NCBI GenBank assembly: GCA_021325025.1 | Contig: JAJPHZ010000028.1 | Span: 1-53,766, forward strand | Direction: 5' to 3' | DNA length: 53,766 nt | From: Pseudomonadota bacterium | GTDB lineage: Bacteria; Desulfobacterota; Binatia; Binatales; Binataceae | Part shown: positions 1 through 8,662 of the stretch, one piece after another | Numbering within the stretch: the stretch's first letter is position 1 | How the letters are laid out: every line of letters begins with the position of its first letter | The notes under the pieces: generated by a model | Seen by the model: only the letters and a program-made list of their open reading frames with translations | Databases searched by the model: none | What the model was told of the DNA's origin: nothing | Translations under genes and position numbers: made by a program

Positions 1-342
1 ATTTCAGTCCCCTCCTCATCGGGGTTCTCTCTGCGACGAGAGCATGAACGCCCATGCTCCAACCAAGGTACGCGGTCATTTCAGTCCCCTCCTCATCGGG
101 GTTCTCTCTGCGACGGAACGGTCCACCAGCCGGGCCAGCAACGTCAGCTCGTCGATTTCAGTCCCCTCCTCATCGGGGTTCTCTCTGCGACCGCTATGCG
201 ATCGTTGACGATTTCAGGAACCCTGACCTCATTTCAGTCCCCTCCTCATCGGGGTTCTCTCTGCGACTGACGCCGGCGGCCTCGGCCGCGCTTGTGCGCG
301 GTGAAATTTCAGTCCCCTCCTCATCGGGGTTCTCTCTGCGAC
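1..342 (-). CRISPR. CRISPR array, 5 repeats and 4 spacers, cut by the window edge
   Basis: Five identical 37-bp repeats lie at 1-37, 78-114, 155-191, 231-267 and 306-342, separated by unique spacers of 40, 40, 39 and 38 bp. Read on the minus strand each repeat ends in GGGACTGAAAT, resembling the conserved GAAA(C/G/T) 3' end that becomes the crRNA 5' tag in type I systems. It contains CCCC-GATGAGGA-GGGG, a short stem for Cas6 cleavage. Transcription is therefore leftward from a leader beyond 342, in the same direction as the cas genes, and the spacer at 268-305 is the leader-proximal, newest one. The first base of the window is the first base of a repeat, so the array very probably continues outside. 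No repeat is degenerate, so the distal end is not seen. Confidence 0.97.
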
Positions 343-443
343 CGCGGGCGAAGTGCCGAAAAAACGGGGGTTTTTGTGCCCTATCCAAGCACAAAACTTC
401 GCAAGCACCAAGTTTGCGCGAGACCGGCCCTGATTTGCGAAAA
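343..443 (-). promoter_or_regulatory. CRISPR leader region
   Basis: This 101-bp non-coding strip lies between the cas4 stop and the leader-proximal repeat and is richer in A and T runs than its surroundings. It holds a direct repeat CAAGCAC at 386-392 and 402-408. It also holds a small hairpin of A/T runs around a G5 core (359-375). Position and composition fit a leader carrying the array promoter and the integration anchor for Cas1-Cas2. I cannot place a convincing -10/-35 pair. Confidence 0.65.
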
Positions 444-1070
444 TCACCAGATGTCGCCGCAGTAGTTTTGGAACTCGCACGCCACGCAGCGCGCCCGCAC
501 CGGGGTCGCTTCGGGCATCTCCTCCCGTTCGATCATCCGGCGTATGGCGGCCATCGCGCCGAGCACCGCACGGCGCAACGCCCGGCCCACCGCCACCTCG
601 ACCAGCCGTCGCGACGGCGCCAGGTAGATGAATGCCGCCGGGACCGGCCGCGCGAAGTTCTCCTCCACCAGCATCGCGTAAGCTGCCAGTTGGATGCGGT
701 GATTGTAACGCACCCCGCCTTCGGTGTCCTTGAAATCGACCGGGTAGCAGGCGTCCGCGCATACGACCAGCAGGTCGAGCTTGCCCGTCAGCCCAAGCGT
801 TGGCGAATGCAGCCACACGCCGAAACGCCGCACGCCGCGCTCCAGTCCGTAGCGCCGAAGGCCGCGCCGTTTTTCCATCGCCTGCACCGCGGCCTCGATG
901 TCGCGCCCGCGCTGCATCTTGTAGGTGCGCGCAAACTCCACCGGCATCACATGATGGTAGTAGGGGATGCGCTGGCAGTAGGCCCATTGCTTGAGGTCGG
1001 TAACGGTCAGAACCTCGACCCCGGGGTAAGCTTTGGCGGGCGGGCGGGGCCTGAAGGTTGCGGTTCGCAT
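444..1070 (-). CDS. cas4: Cas4 exonuclease/PAM-selection protein
   Basis: This 208-residue PD-(D/E)XK family nuclease works with Cas1-Cas2 to select PAM-bearing prespacers and trim their 3' ends. The [4Fe-4S] ligands are C32 (motif WAYCQR) and the C-terminal trio C195, C198 and C204. The RecB-type nuclease residues are visible as D99 in GKLDLL, D112 and K114 in VDFKD, and Q127-x3-Y131. Length is normal for Cas4. Its ATG is 9 bp after the cas2 stop, so it is translated with cas1-cas2. It is the last cas gene before the leader, whereas most I-B loci place cas4 ahead of cas1. The family assignment is firm; the role is known from the family. Confidence 0.93.
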   Translation of the reverse strand: MRTATFRPRPPAKAYPGVEVLTVTDLKQWAYCQRIPYYHHVMPVEFARTYKMQRGRDIEAAVQAMEKRRGLRRYGLERGVRRFGVWLHSPTLGLTGKLDLLVVCADACYPVDFKDTEGGVRYNHRIQLAAYAMLVEENFARPVPAAFIYLAPSRRLVEVAVGRALRRAVLGAMAAIRRMIEREEMPEATPVRARCVACEFQNYCGDIW

Positions 1071-1079
1071 CGGCCGGCG

Positions 1080-1352
1080 TCATTCCAGGTTGACGATCCG
1101 GATGATCTCGCGTTTGGCGGCAACGTCCTTTTCGCACACCTGCAGCATCAGGATCTTGCCCTCGTTGTTGCCCAGGGTGTGATCGAGCCGGGCGAACATC
1201 TCGTTGCGCCGCGTTGCGTCCAGCGGCCCGCTGAAGACACTGTACTGGATGTGGTCCAGTCCGTAGTCCTTGCACACGTCGGCCACCTTCAGGCGGATGC
1301 GGTCGCTGGTGATGTCATAGACGATGAATGTCAGCACCTCCTGTCCGCGCAT
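1080..1352 (-). CDS. cas2: Cas2 adaptation protein
   Basis: This 90-residue protein bridges two Cas1 dimers in the spacer-integration complex. It starts with the typical ferredoxin-fold beta strand ending in the conserved Asp (FIVYDITSDRIR), followed by KVADVCKDYGLDHIQYSVF, the usual Cas2 signature, and ends near a second beta strand typical of the family. Length matches canonical Cas2. The ATG at 1352 is 3 bp past the cas1 stop, so the two are translationally linked. Confidence 0.95.
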   Translation of the reverse strand: MRGQEVLTFIVYDITSDRIRLKVADVCKDYGLDHIQYSVFSGPLDATRRNEMFARLDHTLGNNEGKILMLQVCEKDVAAKREIIRIVNLE

Positions 1353-1355
1353 GGC

Positions 1356-2537
1356 TCACCATTTGAAGGCAAAGGTCCGGTAATCGGCGCCGCCGCGCAG
1401 GAAGGAGGCCAGATTGCGCGCCTGCAGTTGGATGACGGACTTGAGCTGGTAGCGCCGGCCGCGAAAGGCCGCCACGCTCTCCAGCCGCTCCAGCACCGCC
1501 GCGGCGACCGCGTGCCGGGCGCCATCGGTCAGCAAGCCCTCGCGGGTTTCGAGCGCGACGCCGCGCCCGATGGCGGCGATAATCGCGCGATCGACCACCG
1601 GCTGGCGGAATTCCTCGACCAGATCCAGCACCAGCCAGGGCTTGCCGGGCCGGTCGACGTGCAGAAAGCCGGCAAACGGCTCCAGCCCGGCGTTCATGAT
1701 CGCGCCCCATACCTGGGTGTAGAGAATGCCGTAGCCGTAGTTGAGGGCGGAGTTGACCGGATCGGGTGCCCCGCGATGCTCGCGCGAGGTAAAGCCGAGC
1801 TGGCGCGGGAGCAGCAGGCGCACGCCCTTCCAGTACAGGCGTCCGGCCTGCCCCTCGATCGCCAGCAGCGCCTCGCGTGCGGCGTCGATCTCCGGCGCGT
1901 CGATGCGGGCGGCGTCGGCGCGGCCTTTGGCCAGCGCGCCGGCCAGCGCGCTCAGCGCTTCGAAGCGGGGCGGATCCGCTTCCTTGAGATACTTGCCGAA
2001 GTACTTGAGCAGCGAGGCCTGGTTGCCGAGCTTGCCGCGCACGATCGCCCGGGCCAGCCCCACGCCGCGCCGGTCGCGGTAGGCGGCGAGCTGCTCGCGG
2101 CGGGTGATGACGGTCGCGGTCAGCATCGGCGAGGACAGCATCGCATAGGGCTTGCCCGAGCGGGTCAGGAAGGAGAGCCGGATGCCGCGCTCGCAGCAGG
2201 CCTCGACCAGGTCGGCGGAGATAGTGACGCCGGGGGAGGTGATCAGGATTTCGCCGACGCGAAACAGGGGCAGTTCGATCTCGTCGGGGGATTTTTTGGG
2301 CGGCTTGACGCCGGCAGCGCCGCTGAGTTTGGAGCGCCGCAACGGCGGCGGCGGAGTCCTGGCGCCGGCGGAGCTGAGCACGGTAAGGGTTGGGCGTTTG
2401 GCGCTGAGGTCCAGCGGCAACAGCAGTTGCGGCCCGCCCTCGATCAGCTCGAGTTTCGGCCGCGGCCCGCGAATTACCAGCCGTTCGCCGGTCTTGGCCA
2501 GCATCACCCCGTAGTCGGAGACGATTACCGAGTTCAT
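1356..2537 (-). CDS. cas1: Cas1 integrase with an N-terminal-domain insertion
   Basis: This 393-residue metal-dependent integrase is the catalytic subunit of spacer acquisition. The N-terminal beta domain opens with MNSVIVSDYGVMLAKTGERL and resumes at about residue 88 (ELPLFRVGEILITSPGVTIS). The helical catalytic domain carries E228 (AIEGQ), H293 (FLHVD) and D305 plus E308/E309 (LVLDLVEEF), the three expected metal-binding positions. Between residues about 25 and 88 is a Pro/Lys/Leu-rich stretch that ordinary Cas1 proteins lack; they usually need only about ten residues there. That makes this protein about 50-60 residues longer than typical. The gene lies 205 bp downstream of cas3 and is followed directly by cas2. 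Confidence 0.95.
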   Translation of the reverse strand: MNSVIVSDYGVMLAKTGERLVIRGPRPKLELIEGGPQLLLPLDLSAKRPTLTVLSSAGARTPPPPLRRSKLSGAAGVKPPKKSPDEIELPLFRVGEILITSPGVTISADLVEACCERGIRLSFLTRSGKPYAMLSSPMLTATVITRREQLAAYRDRRGVGLARAIVRGKLGNQASLLKYFGKYLKEADPPRFEALSALAGALAKGRADAARIDAPEIDAAREALLAIEGQAGRLYWKGVRLLLPRQLGFTSREHRGAPDPVNSALNYGYGILYTQVWGAIMNAGLEPFAGFLHVDRPGKPWLVLDLVEEFRQPVVDRAIIAAIGRGVALETREGLLTDGARHAVAAAVLERLESVAAFRGRRYQLKSVIQLQARNLASFLRGGADYRTFAFKW

Positions 2538-2742
2538 CGCTGCATTAAAGTGAGATCATCGCAAGCCGCGAACGCAGGCGACTGAACTTTTCCCGAAGGC
2601 CGAATGAGGGTGTCGGGAGGCTTGCGTCATCCTGAGCCGGCCGCCGCCAGAGCCGAAGTGCCCGGGGTTGTCAGGACTGTAAGGCACGGCGATCCAGGAC
2701 CCTCCTGCCTTCACGCGACGGTGGCTTTCGCTTCGTAAGCGA
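2538..2742. other. Gap between cas3 and cas1
   Basis: This 205-bp stretch is the second-longest gap inside the leftward cas operon and the only one inside its 3' half. No ORF on either strand here resembles a protein family. It may hold a separate promoter for the adaptation module cas1-cas2-cas4, but I see no convincing promoter or terminator. Confidence 0.3.
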
Positions 2743-5064
2743 TCAGACCCCGTCCGGCGCGCCCGGGCTCAGGTCAAGCCCGAGCCGTTTGTCATACGCG
2801 GCATTAACCACTGGGATGCCGTCCTTGTATGCGACGCGTCCTTGTCTCTTAAGGGCGCCGAGTTGACGATAGCTCAGCGGTACGAGAAGCTCGCAAGCGC
2901 TGAGCGGGTCTTCGGTCGACAGCCTGCGGTACTCCTGTTCCAGCACTTGTGGCAGCACTTCGCAGCCGTCGAACATTTGGTCGAATTTGCGGGCGAGTTC
3001 CGGAGAGGCGTCGAAGACAGTCATGGAGTTGAGTACGTCGCGGCGAAATTCCCGCTGAGCCTTGCGCACCGCGTCCCGCCATTGGACAGCGAAGGCACCG
3101 GAATAAAGACGGTCAAGCCATGTCTGAATGATGGTGTCGTCGATTATCGAACGGTCGGCAGGCCGAAGAAGCGACAGCGTGGCGTCCACCACCGATTGAT
3201 CATAAATCGGGCGTGCCGCAGAGGTATTTGTCGTTACGACGACGTCGGCTGCACGCAGGCGGCAGATTCGGTTGACGCGTCCAAAGCGCTGGACCAATGC
3301 CTCAAGCGGTGCAGGGTCGGAAAACAAAAGATCGAAGTCGACGTCCAGGCTGACCTCGACAACCTGAGTGGCAACCAGGACAATGGGCTGTCTTGGGGCG
3401 GTGCGGGTACCCATTTTTTGTCCGAGGAAGTGCTCCTTGGCGAAACGGTCGCGGCTGCAAAAGCGGCTGTGCAGCAGTTGCACGGCTGCAACCGCTCCCA
3501 AGCGCTCCGTCAGCCCGGCGTAAATGCTCTGCGCTCGGGACACCGTATCTGCCACCACCAGCACAGCCCTACCGGCCGTGGCCAGGGCGGCGATTTCATT
3601 CAGGGTGCGGCCGGAAAGCAGGTCATCGTCCAGCAACCGTAAACGATGGCGTCGAAAGGCGGCGACAGTGTCCGGGGTTGCAGCGACAAGTGTGAAATCG
3701 CCGACGGCATCCTCAAGTTCCGCTCGCAGCGCTGCAGGCGTGGTGGCCGACATGACCAGTAGCCGCCCACTGAGTTCGCGCGCGAGATGGTTGAGTGTTG
3801 CGAGCAGCATACCAAGGCGCTCCGGTTCGTAGGCATGAATCTCGTCCATGACGAAGGTCGCGCCTGCGGCGTCGGTCCAGAGCGCAGCGTGTCCGGGCAG
3901 CTGGTAGGCGGCACGCAGCAGTTGGTAGGGCGTGGTGGCTCTGACCGGAGCGGTACACAGGCGGGCCAGCGCGCGCTCTTGCAAAGCGACTGCGCGTGCT
4001 GCATCCCTGGTGTAGCCCTTTTCCAGCAACTGCCGATAAAGTGCCTGCAGAGCGCGGGAATGTTGTAGCACCACCGAGCGCGCGCCGAACAACTTTCCCA
4101 GCCGCAAGCGCATCGCGTTCAGGCTTGCCTGATAGGGCAGGATATAGAAGAGCGGCGGAAAGCCCGGCGCGCCATTCGCAGCCGCCCATAGAAGTGCGCT
4201 TTCAGTCTTGCCGCTTCCCGTCGGTGCGATCAGCAACAGGTTGCCGCGCGTGCTGGCGCTGGCGCGCTGATGCTGGTACAGGCGCTCGGGGTCGATATCG
4301 ACCTGGGCCATCATCTGTTCGCGCGAGCGCAGCGCGGGCAGCTCGCGGAAAGTTTCGGCAGCTGAACCGGCGTGATCGGCGAGGAGCACAAGGCCGCGCA
4401 AGAAGCGGCAGGCTATGGCGCGCGATCCGGTGCCGACCGCTTCCTTAGCCAGCCGTTCGACCGCGGTCAGGCAGTGCCGGAGCGCGGGCACGAACCAATC
4501 GCGATAGTCGTCGAAACTGGGTGCAACAAACCCGGGCTCCCAATCGGTCTCGAGCAGCTGCCGCTCTCTGGCCGCCGGAACAAGCTCTTTTACGGCAATG
4601 TTCCACATGAGAGCGAGCGTCTTGGGATCGACGCTGTCCAGCAGTCTCTGTACCCCGTCGTCGAGGTCCATGGACGGGTCGGGTGGAGGATAGGTCTGCC
4701 GGAGGACGGAAAGCTCGCGGTGATGCGAAACGACACCGGCCGCAACCCAAATAAGGTCGGCCTGCTCGTCGCCGGCGAGAAGCGAGGGCAGCAGCGCAAG
4801 CGAGATTACCTCGTGGCGTTCTTCGAAGCGCGGTCCGCCGCGAAGCATTTTCTGGAAGCCGGCTGCGCACTTGCCGAGATCGTGCAGGGCACAAGCCAGC
4901 GCAGCGCGATGCCAGAGGCGGGGCTCCCGGCAATTGTCGGCAAGTTGCGGCTGGCGCGCTTTCAGGCGCGCCAGCCGCTCCAGAACCTCGCAGGTATGAG
5001 CGACCAGCGACTGGCCGGCCTGCCCTTGGGCCTGGGAACTCTTGGCCCAGATCTCCTCATGCAT
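2743..5064 (-). CDS. cas3: Cas3 HD nuclease/helicase
   Basis: This is the signature effector nuclease-helicase of type I systems, recruited by Cascade to unwind and degrade target DNA. Counting from the ATG at 5064 it has 773 residues. The N-terminal HD domain shows H23 (VAHTCEV), H61-D62 (HDLGK), RHEVISLAL near 83 and VVSHHRE near 112. The SF2 helicase follows: Walker A APTGSGKT (280-287), DEIH (407-410), SAT (439-441) and the motif VI arginine finger QRFGRVNR. The open frame extends 28 codons upstream into cas5, but 5064 lies 5 bp after the cas5 stop and gives the usual short lead before the HD domain. HD and helicase are both intact. Confidence 0.95.
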   Translation of the reverse strand: MHEEIWAKSSQAQGQAGQSLVAHTCEVLERLARLKARQPQLADNCREPRLWHRAALACALHDLGKCAAGFQKMLRGGPRFEERHEVISLALLPSLLAGDEQADLIWVAAGVVSHHRELSVLRQTYPPPDPSMDLDDGVQRLLDSVDPKTLALMWNIAVKELVPAARERQLLETDWEPGFVAPSFDDYRDWFVPALRHCLTAVERLAKEAVGTGSRAIACRFLRGLVLLADHAGSAAETFRELPALRSREQMMAQVDIDPERLYQHQRASASTRGNLLLIAPTGSGKTESALLWAAANGAPGFPPLFYILPYQASLNAMRLRLGKLFGARSVVLQHSRALQALYRQLLEKGYTRDAARAVALQERALARLCTAPVRATTPYQLLRAAYQLPGHAALWTDAAGATFVMDEIHAYEPERLGMLLATLNHLARELSGRLLVMSATTPAALRAELEDAVGDFTLVAATPDTVAAFRRHRLRLLDDDLLSGRTLNEIAALATAGRAVLVVADTVSRAQSIYAGLTERLGAVAAVQLLHSRFCSRDRFAKEHFLGQKMGTRTAPRQPIVLVATQVVEVSLDVDFDLLFSDPAPLEALVQRFGRVNRICRLRAADVVVTTNTSAARPIYDQSVVDATLSLLRPADRSIIDDTIIQTWLDRLYSGAFAVQWRDAVRKAQREFRRDVLNSMTVFDASPELARKFDQMFDGCEVLPQVLEQEYRRLSTEDPLSACELLVPLSYRQLGALKRQGRVAYKDGIPVVNAAYDKRLGLDLSPGAPDGV

Positions 5065-5069
5065 GTTTC

Positions 5070-5852
5070 TCAGCCATCGGCGAAGGAGTGAAACACCAGG
5101 CCGCGCCGGACGCCCTTGTCCAGCGGCGTATCGGGGTCGACCGGCCACTGCTCGGGCTCCGGTTTGCGCACCAGCCGGCGGCGGTCATCCGGCGCAATGG
5201 CGGCGTTGCCGGAATAAAGTCGATCACCTGCTCTCAGCACCACGTACTGCGCGAAGGTCGGTTCCCGATCGGGAGGGGGGCCGATGTAGCGCGGCATCAG
5301 CACCGTAATGCCGCGCGCGGTGCGCGCGCGCCAGGAGAAGGGCAGCAAGGTGTTTTCGAAGTAGGCGCCATCGGCGAACGGGAGCTCGATTTCCTCGGCC
5401 ATGACCACGCAGGCGACGTCCTGCGAGCGCCCGAGGACGACCGGAAAAACCGGCGTACGAAAGGCTTGGGCCAGAGACGACGGTGTCAAATAGAGAGTGA
5501 GCTCGGCCTGAAACAGGAATTCGCGAAACACCGGCTGCACCGCTCCGCCCAGCGCAAGCCGGTTTTCAGCCCTCCATCGTTTGAAGTTGGCCGCCTGCTC
5601 CTTGCTGAGTTTGTCGGGTGCGCTGGTGGAAACGATATGCTGGTGCTCGAGGTCGACGCCCCTTGCAGTGAAGACAAAGTGGTAAGCGAAGCGAATCGTC
5701 TCGGGCGGCGGCAACTGGCCGACGGCACTGGCGACATGACCATAGATGGTCGAGGGTGGCGGCATGGAGTAGGTAATCTGCTTGCCGACGAGAAAGTGCG
5801 GATAGCGGAACGACGCCGTCGGCGCGAGGATCCTAACCTTGGCGACGCGCAT
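5070..5852 (-). CDS. cas5: Cas5 Cascade subunit (Cas5t type)
   Basis: This 260-residue RAMP protein binds the 5' handle of the crRNA and caps the Cas7 filament. The start MRVAKVRILAPTASFRYPHF followed by PPPSTIYGHVASAVG is the typical Cas5 N-terminal ferredoxin fold with its conserved SFR and PPSTIYG segments. The gene begins 3 bp after cas7 stops and cas3 begins 5 bp after it stops, giving the I-B order cas8-cas7-cas5-cas3. Length is normal. The C-terminal half is poorly conserved in the family and adds no recognisable domain. Confidence 0.92.
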   Translation of the reverse strand: MRVAKVRILAPTASFRYPHFLVGKQITYSMPPPSTIYGHVASAVGQLPPPETIRFAYHFVFTARGVDLEHQHIVSTSAPDKLSKEQAANFKRWRAENRLALGGAVQPVFREFLFQAELTLYLTPSSLAQAFRTPVFPVVLGRSQDVACVVMAEEIELPFADGAYFENTLLPFSWRARTARGITVLMPRYIGPPPDREPTFAQYVVLRAGDRLYSGNAAIAPDDRRRLVRKPEPEQWPVDPDTPLDKGVRRGLVFHSFADG

Positions 5853-5855
5853 GGC

Positions 5856-6905
5856 TCAGTCGTACCAGCTCTGGTTCTCTTTACTCTCAAGCTGCTCGGC
5901 AAGGGCGGCGATCGCCTCGCGCGGATGGCTGGGCTCAGACAGCCGTGCGTGCTGCGGTAGCTTGGCGCGTTCGGCGTCGAGGAAGCCTTTGGCCCAGCCC
6001 ACATAAACGGGTGAAAGAAAATCGTCCTTCCACACGCTCAGAATTTCATTCAAGCCCTCCTGGTTGAACTGGGTTTCATGCTTTTGCGAAGCGACGAGAA
6101 CACGTGCGAAGGGATGGTTTCCGGTTCGAGTAACAGCGGCGAACAGAAGGGAGGGAGCGACATCGGTATAATGCAGCGCCTGCTTGGCCCCGCCGTCCAG
6201 CACTGCCAGAGCGCGGATCAAGGTCGCGACGCGCTTTTGACGGTCCCCAATGGGGAGCCGATAAGCCTGCTGCCCGCGCACCGTAATCTTGTTCCCGCAC
6301 AGCTCTTCGGCCTGTTCCCGGCGATGGCTGTCGAGGTTCTTGAAGCCGACCCGTTCACCGTCGAAGAAGGTTCCGGCGCAGGTCAGATCGAGCGAGAACA
6401 GGCACGCCAGATGGGCGCGGTAGAACTCATGCTCGTGCGGAACCGGGTCGCCGTTCTGGCGTGTCATGGTTCCAAAGTCGTCCACAATCGGCGCAGGAGC
6501 GATGGCAACCATCGTTCCGACCCGCAGCGGCGATACCCGGGTTATCTCGCGATCTTTTTCCAGCGGGGTAGCCGCCGCGTCCTTGGCGGCATCCTCGCGC
6601 TTGGAGGGCGCGCGCATGTAGCCGAACAGGTCGTCATCCCAGTTTGACACCGGATTGGCGTCGGTGTAGGCAATCTTGCCTTCGCGGAAGACGGCCGCGG
6701 ATACCCAGCCGTTTCCGGCGCGCTCCAGCGTGGTTCTCAGCCAGTAACGAACCGCCTGCGCCGATACGTAGGGGTAGGTTCCCTGCGGCGTGCGGATCTT
6801 TTTGACCGCAATGGTGTTGTCGGTACGAGCGCCCGCTTCTGCACCCTGATTGTTGAGCGCCGAAGCCGGCGCGTCGATCACGAACAGGCCTGTTACGTAT
6901 GCCAT
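5856..6905 (-). CDS. cas7: Cas7 backbone subunit, Cst2/DevR family
   Basis: This 349-residue RAMP protein forms the crRNA-binding backbone of Cascade. The N terminus carries the family hallmark GLFVIDAPASALNNQG, then ARTDNTIAVKKIRTPQGTYPYVSAQAVRYWLRTTLE split over residues about 27-62. This is diagnostic of the Cst2/DevR branch found in I-B systems and in the Myxococcus dev locus. A clear Shine-Dalgarno (AGGAGAA) lies 4-5 bp before the ATG. The gene sits 24 bp after cas8. In Myxococcus the homologue DevR autoregulates its operon; whether this protein does so cannot be told from sequence. Confidence 0.95.
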   Translation of the reverse strand: MAYVTGLFVIDAPASALNNQGAEAGARTDNTIAVKKIRTPQGTYPYVSAQAVRYWLRTTLERAGNGWVSAAVFREGKIAYTDANPVSNWDDDLFGYMRAPSKREDAAKDAAATPLEKDREITRVSPLRVGTMVAIAPAPIVDDFGTMTRQNGDPVPHEHEFYRAHLACLFSLDLTCAGTFFDGERVGFKNLDSHRREQAEELCGNKITVRGQQAYRLPIGDRQKRVATLIRALAVLDGGAKQALHYTDVAPSLLFAAVTRTGNHPFARVLVASQKHETQFNQEGLNEILSVWKDDFLSPVYVGWAKGFLDAERAKLPQHARLSEPSHPREAIAALAEQLESKENQSWYD

Positions 6906-6929
6906 CGCTTTCTCCTGAAATTACAAGGG

Positions 6930-8510
6930 TTAAGCAGCTTGTTCCTCGCCAGCGTCGGGTGCCGTCAACCAGTCAGCACGCTGCTCGAAAAAGTCCCTTG
7001 CGTGCAGCGCCTCGATTAGACGAATCGAGATCAGATCCCGGATCATGCCCCAGTCGGCCACACCGATACTGTCATCGGCCATGAACACGTCGACGAAGTC
7101 ATCAAGGCCAAACAGCAGTTTGCGGTGGTCTTTCGCTTCGTTGCGTTGTGCCTTGACCAACGCATTACGCACTTCCCACGGCTTTTGGCTGTAGACCAGG
7201 TCGCGAAACAGGCTTCGGTCATTTGAAGCCGCGATATGTTCGGCAAGCCGATCGGCAAACTCGCGAATCTTCTCGATATGGGTGCGCTCCATCCCTAACA
7301 CCTCACTTAGAAAGAGTTCTGTCAGCTCCCAGTTGACCAGTGTCAATTCATCGCCCCGGGCGGCTCGGTCGGACGGCACCTGGTTGAAACGGATGTTGGG
7401 AAACAGATGGCGCCGCACGAAGCCGGCAGCGCCGCGCCGATCGACAAAGTCGCCTTCGAAGACGGCAAACAGGTCCTGGAGCACGCTGTTGCGTGATCTG
7501 CCGGCGCCGCCGGCTATGGCGGGCGTCGAAACCTTCTTGCGGGAGGAGCTGGGCTTCGAGCGGGGTTGTCCCTCGCTACCCTGTTCCTTCTTCTTGCTCG
7601 GTTCCAACCACGAGCGCGCGACCAGTTGTTGCCAGTACCGGGCCGCGCCCGAGCGCTGAACCAGCGCCAGGAAGCGCACAACCTGCGACGGGATGAAGTG
7701 AACCTGCAGTGACGGTCCTTGGCCGGAGTTGGAAAGCACATAGACGGCAACCGAAGCGTAGCTTTGGCCGTCGACGTTCCTACGGGCACAGACGTCCATC
7801 AGGTCGGAGGCGACCAGCGAGGTCGGCGCTTTTGCATCGGGATACTTGGGTTCATTTCCGTCTTTGGCTGCATGCTCGCGTTCAAGGAGCGGGTCGGGGC
7901 CGTCGCGCGCCGGCAGTTGGCCCTTACGTGCCAGATCGAGCAGACGACGGTTGTCCGCGACATACTTGGCCGCCAAGGCCGTCATCAGACTGCCATCATC
8001 GCTGTGGACCAGCAGCATTCGCCCTTCCGCGCGCCGCCCACCCATGGGCAGGGCCTGGATAGCCAGCAGATAAGGTCCCGCGATCGGTAGAGTTCCCCGC
8101 CCGGCGGGAAAAAAGTTGATAACGTCCTCGCCGGTCAGCATCGGCACCTGTGAGCGATGGACGAGGTGGGTCGCCGGCAACCCGGTGTACGCACACTTCA
8201 AATCCCCTGTGCCGACGTCGCCTTCCCATCGATGCGCGCGCAGCACTCGCTGTGCGTACTGCTTGCGCTTCAGCGCTTTTCGCTCTTTGCCCTCCTCCTT
8301 TCTGGCGTCTGGCTGTACGTATTCGGAGTTCATGAACACGCATGACAGGTAGCTGTTCATACGACCACTGAAGTAGTTTTCTTCCAACTCTTGAGCGCAT
8401 TGGTCGAGATCTTCGGCGGTGAGCTCTTCGGGCATGGACTTGCCGGACATCGCGCACAACGTGGCGATTCCCACATCTGGCAAAGGGTGTCCGGTAAATT
8501 TGAGGTTCAT
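6930..8510 (-). CDS. cas8b1: Cas8 large subunit, Cst1-like (Cas8b1)
   Basis: This is the Cascade large subunit that recognises the PAM, placed directly before cas7. It has 526 residues from the ATG at 8510. The segment CAYTGLPATHLVHRSQVPML followed by INFFPAGRGTLPIAGPYLLA (about residues 103-145) matches the middle of Cst1-type Cas8 proteins. The two CXXC pairs that name that family are not both present: only one cysteine remains in CAYTG. An in-frame TTG at 8525 is possible, but it directly abuts the GGGAGG ribosome site, so the ATG 15 bp further on is preferred. A charged Ser/Lys-rich linker lies near residues 300-330. Family identity comes from the neighbours plus the NFFPAG motif. Confidence 0.87.
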   Translation of the reverse strand: MNLKFTGHPLPDVGIATLCAMSGKSMPEELTAEDLDQCAQELEENYFSGRMNSYLSCVFMNSEYVQPDARKEEGKERKALKRKQYAQRVLRAHRWEGDVGTGDLKCAYTGLPATHLVHRSQVPMLTGEDVINFFPAGRGTLPIAGPYLLAIQALPMGGRRAEGRMLLVHSDDGSLMTALAAKYVADNRRLLDLARKGQLPARDGPDPLLEREHAAKDGNEPKYPDAKAPTSLVASDLMDVCARRNVDGQSYASVAVYVLSNSGQGPSLQVHFIPSQVVRFLALVQRSGAARYWQQLVARSWLEPSKKKEQGSEGQPRSKPSSSRKKVSTPAIAGGAGRSRNSVLQDLFAVFEGDFVDRRGAAGFVRRHLFPNIRFNQVPSDRAARGDELTLVNWELTELFLSEVLGMERTHIEKIREFADRLAEHIAASNDRSLFRDLVYSQKPWEVRNALVKAQRNEAKDHRKLLFGLDDFVDVFMADDSIGVADWGMIRDLISIRLIEALHARDFFEQRADWLTAPDAGEEQAA

Positions 8511-8662
8511 AGTATTTTTCAGCAACCTCCCAAAGCGTTTGGTCGAGCCTCACCCGCGCGCACTGCGCCCCAGCGAGATCCCCTGCCGCCGGCTCAGGAC
8601 GACGGAACGATGGGTTTCGGCTTTCAATCGGGGCTTGCGGTGCTACGCGAAGCTTTATCCGG

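Noticed and set aside
54..2585. Very long open frame on the plus strand over the CRISPR repeats and cas4-cas2-cas1
   Set aside because: It runs through the CRISPR repeats and antisense to three clear cas genes. Its translation is Arg/His/Gly-rich with no family motif; high GC content keeps the antisense frame open.
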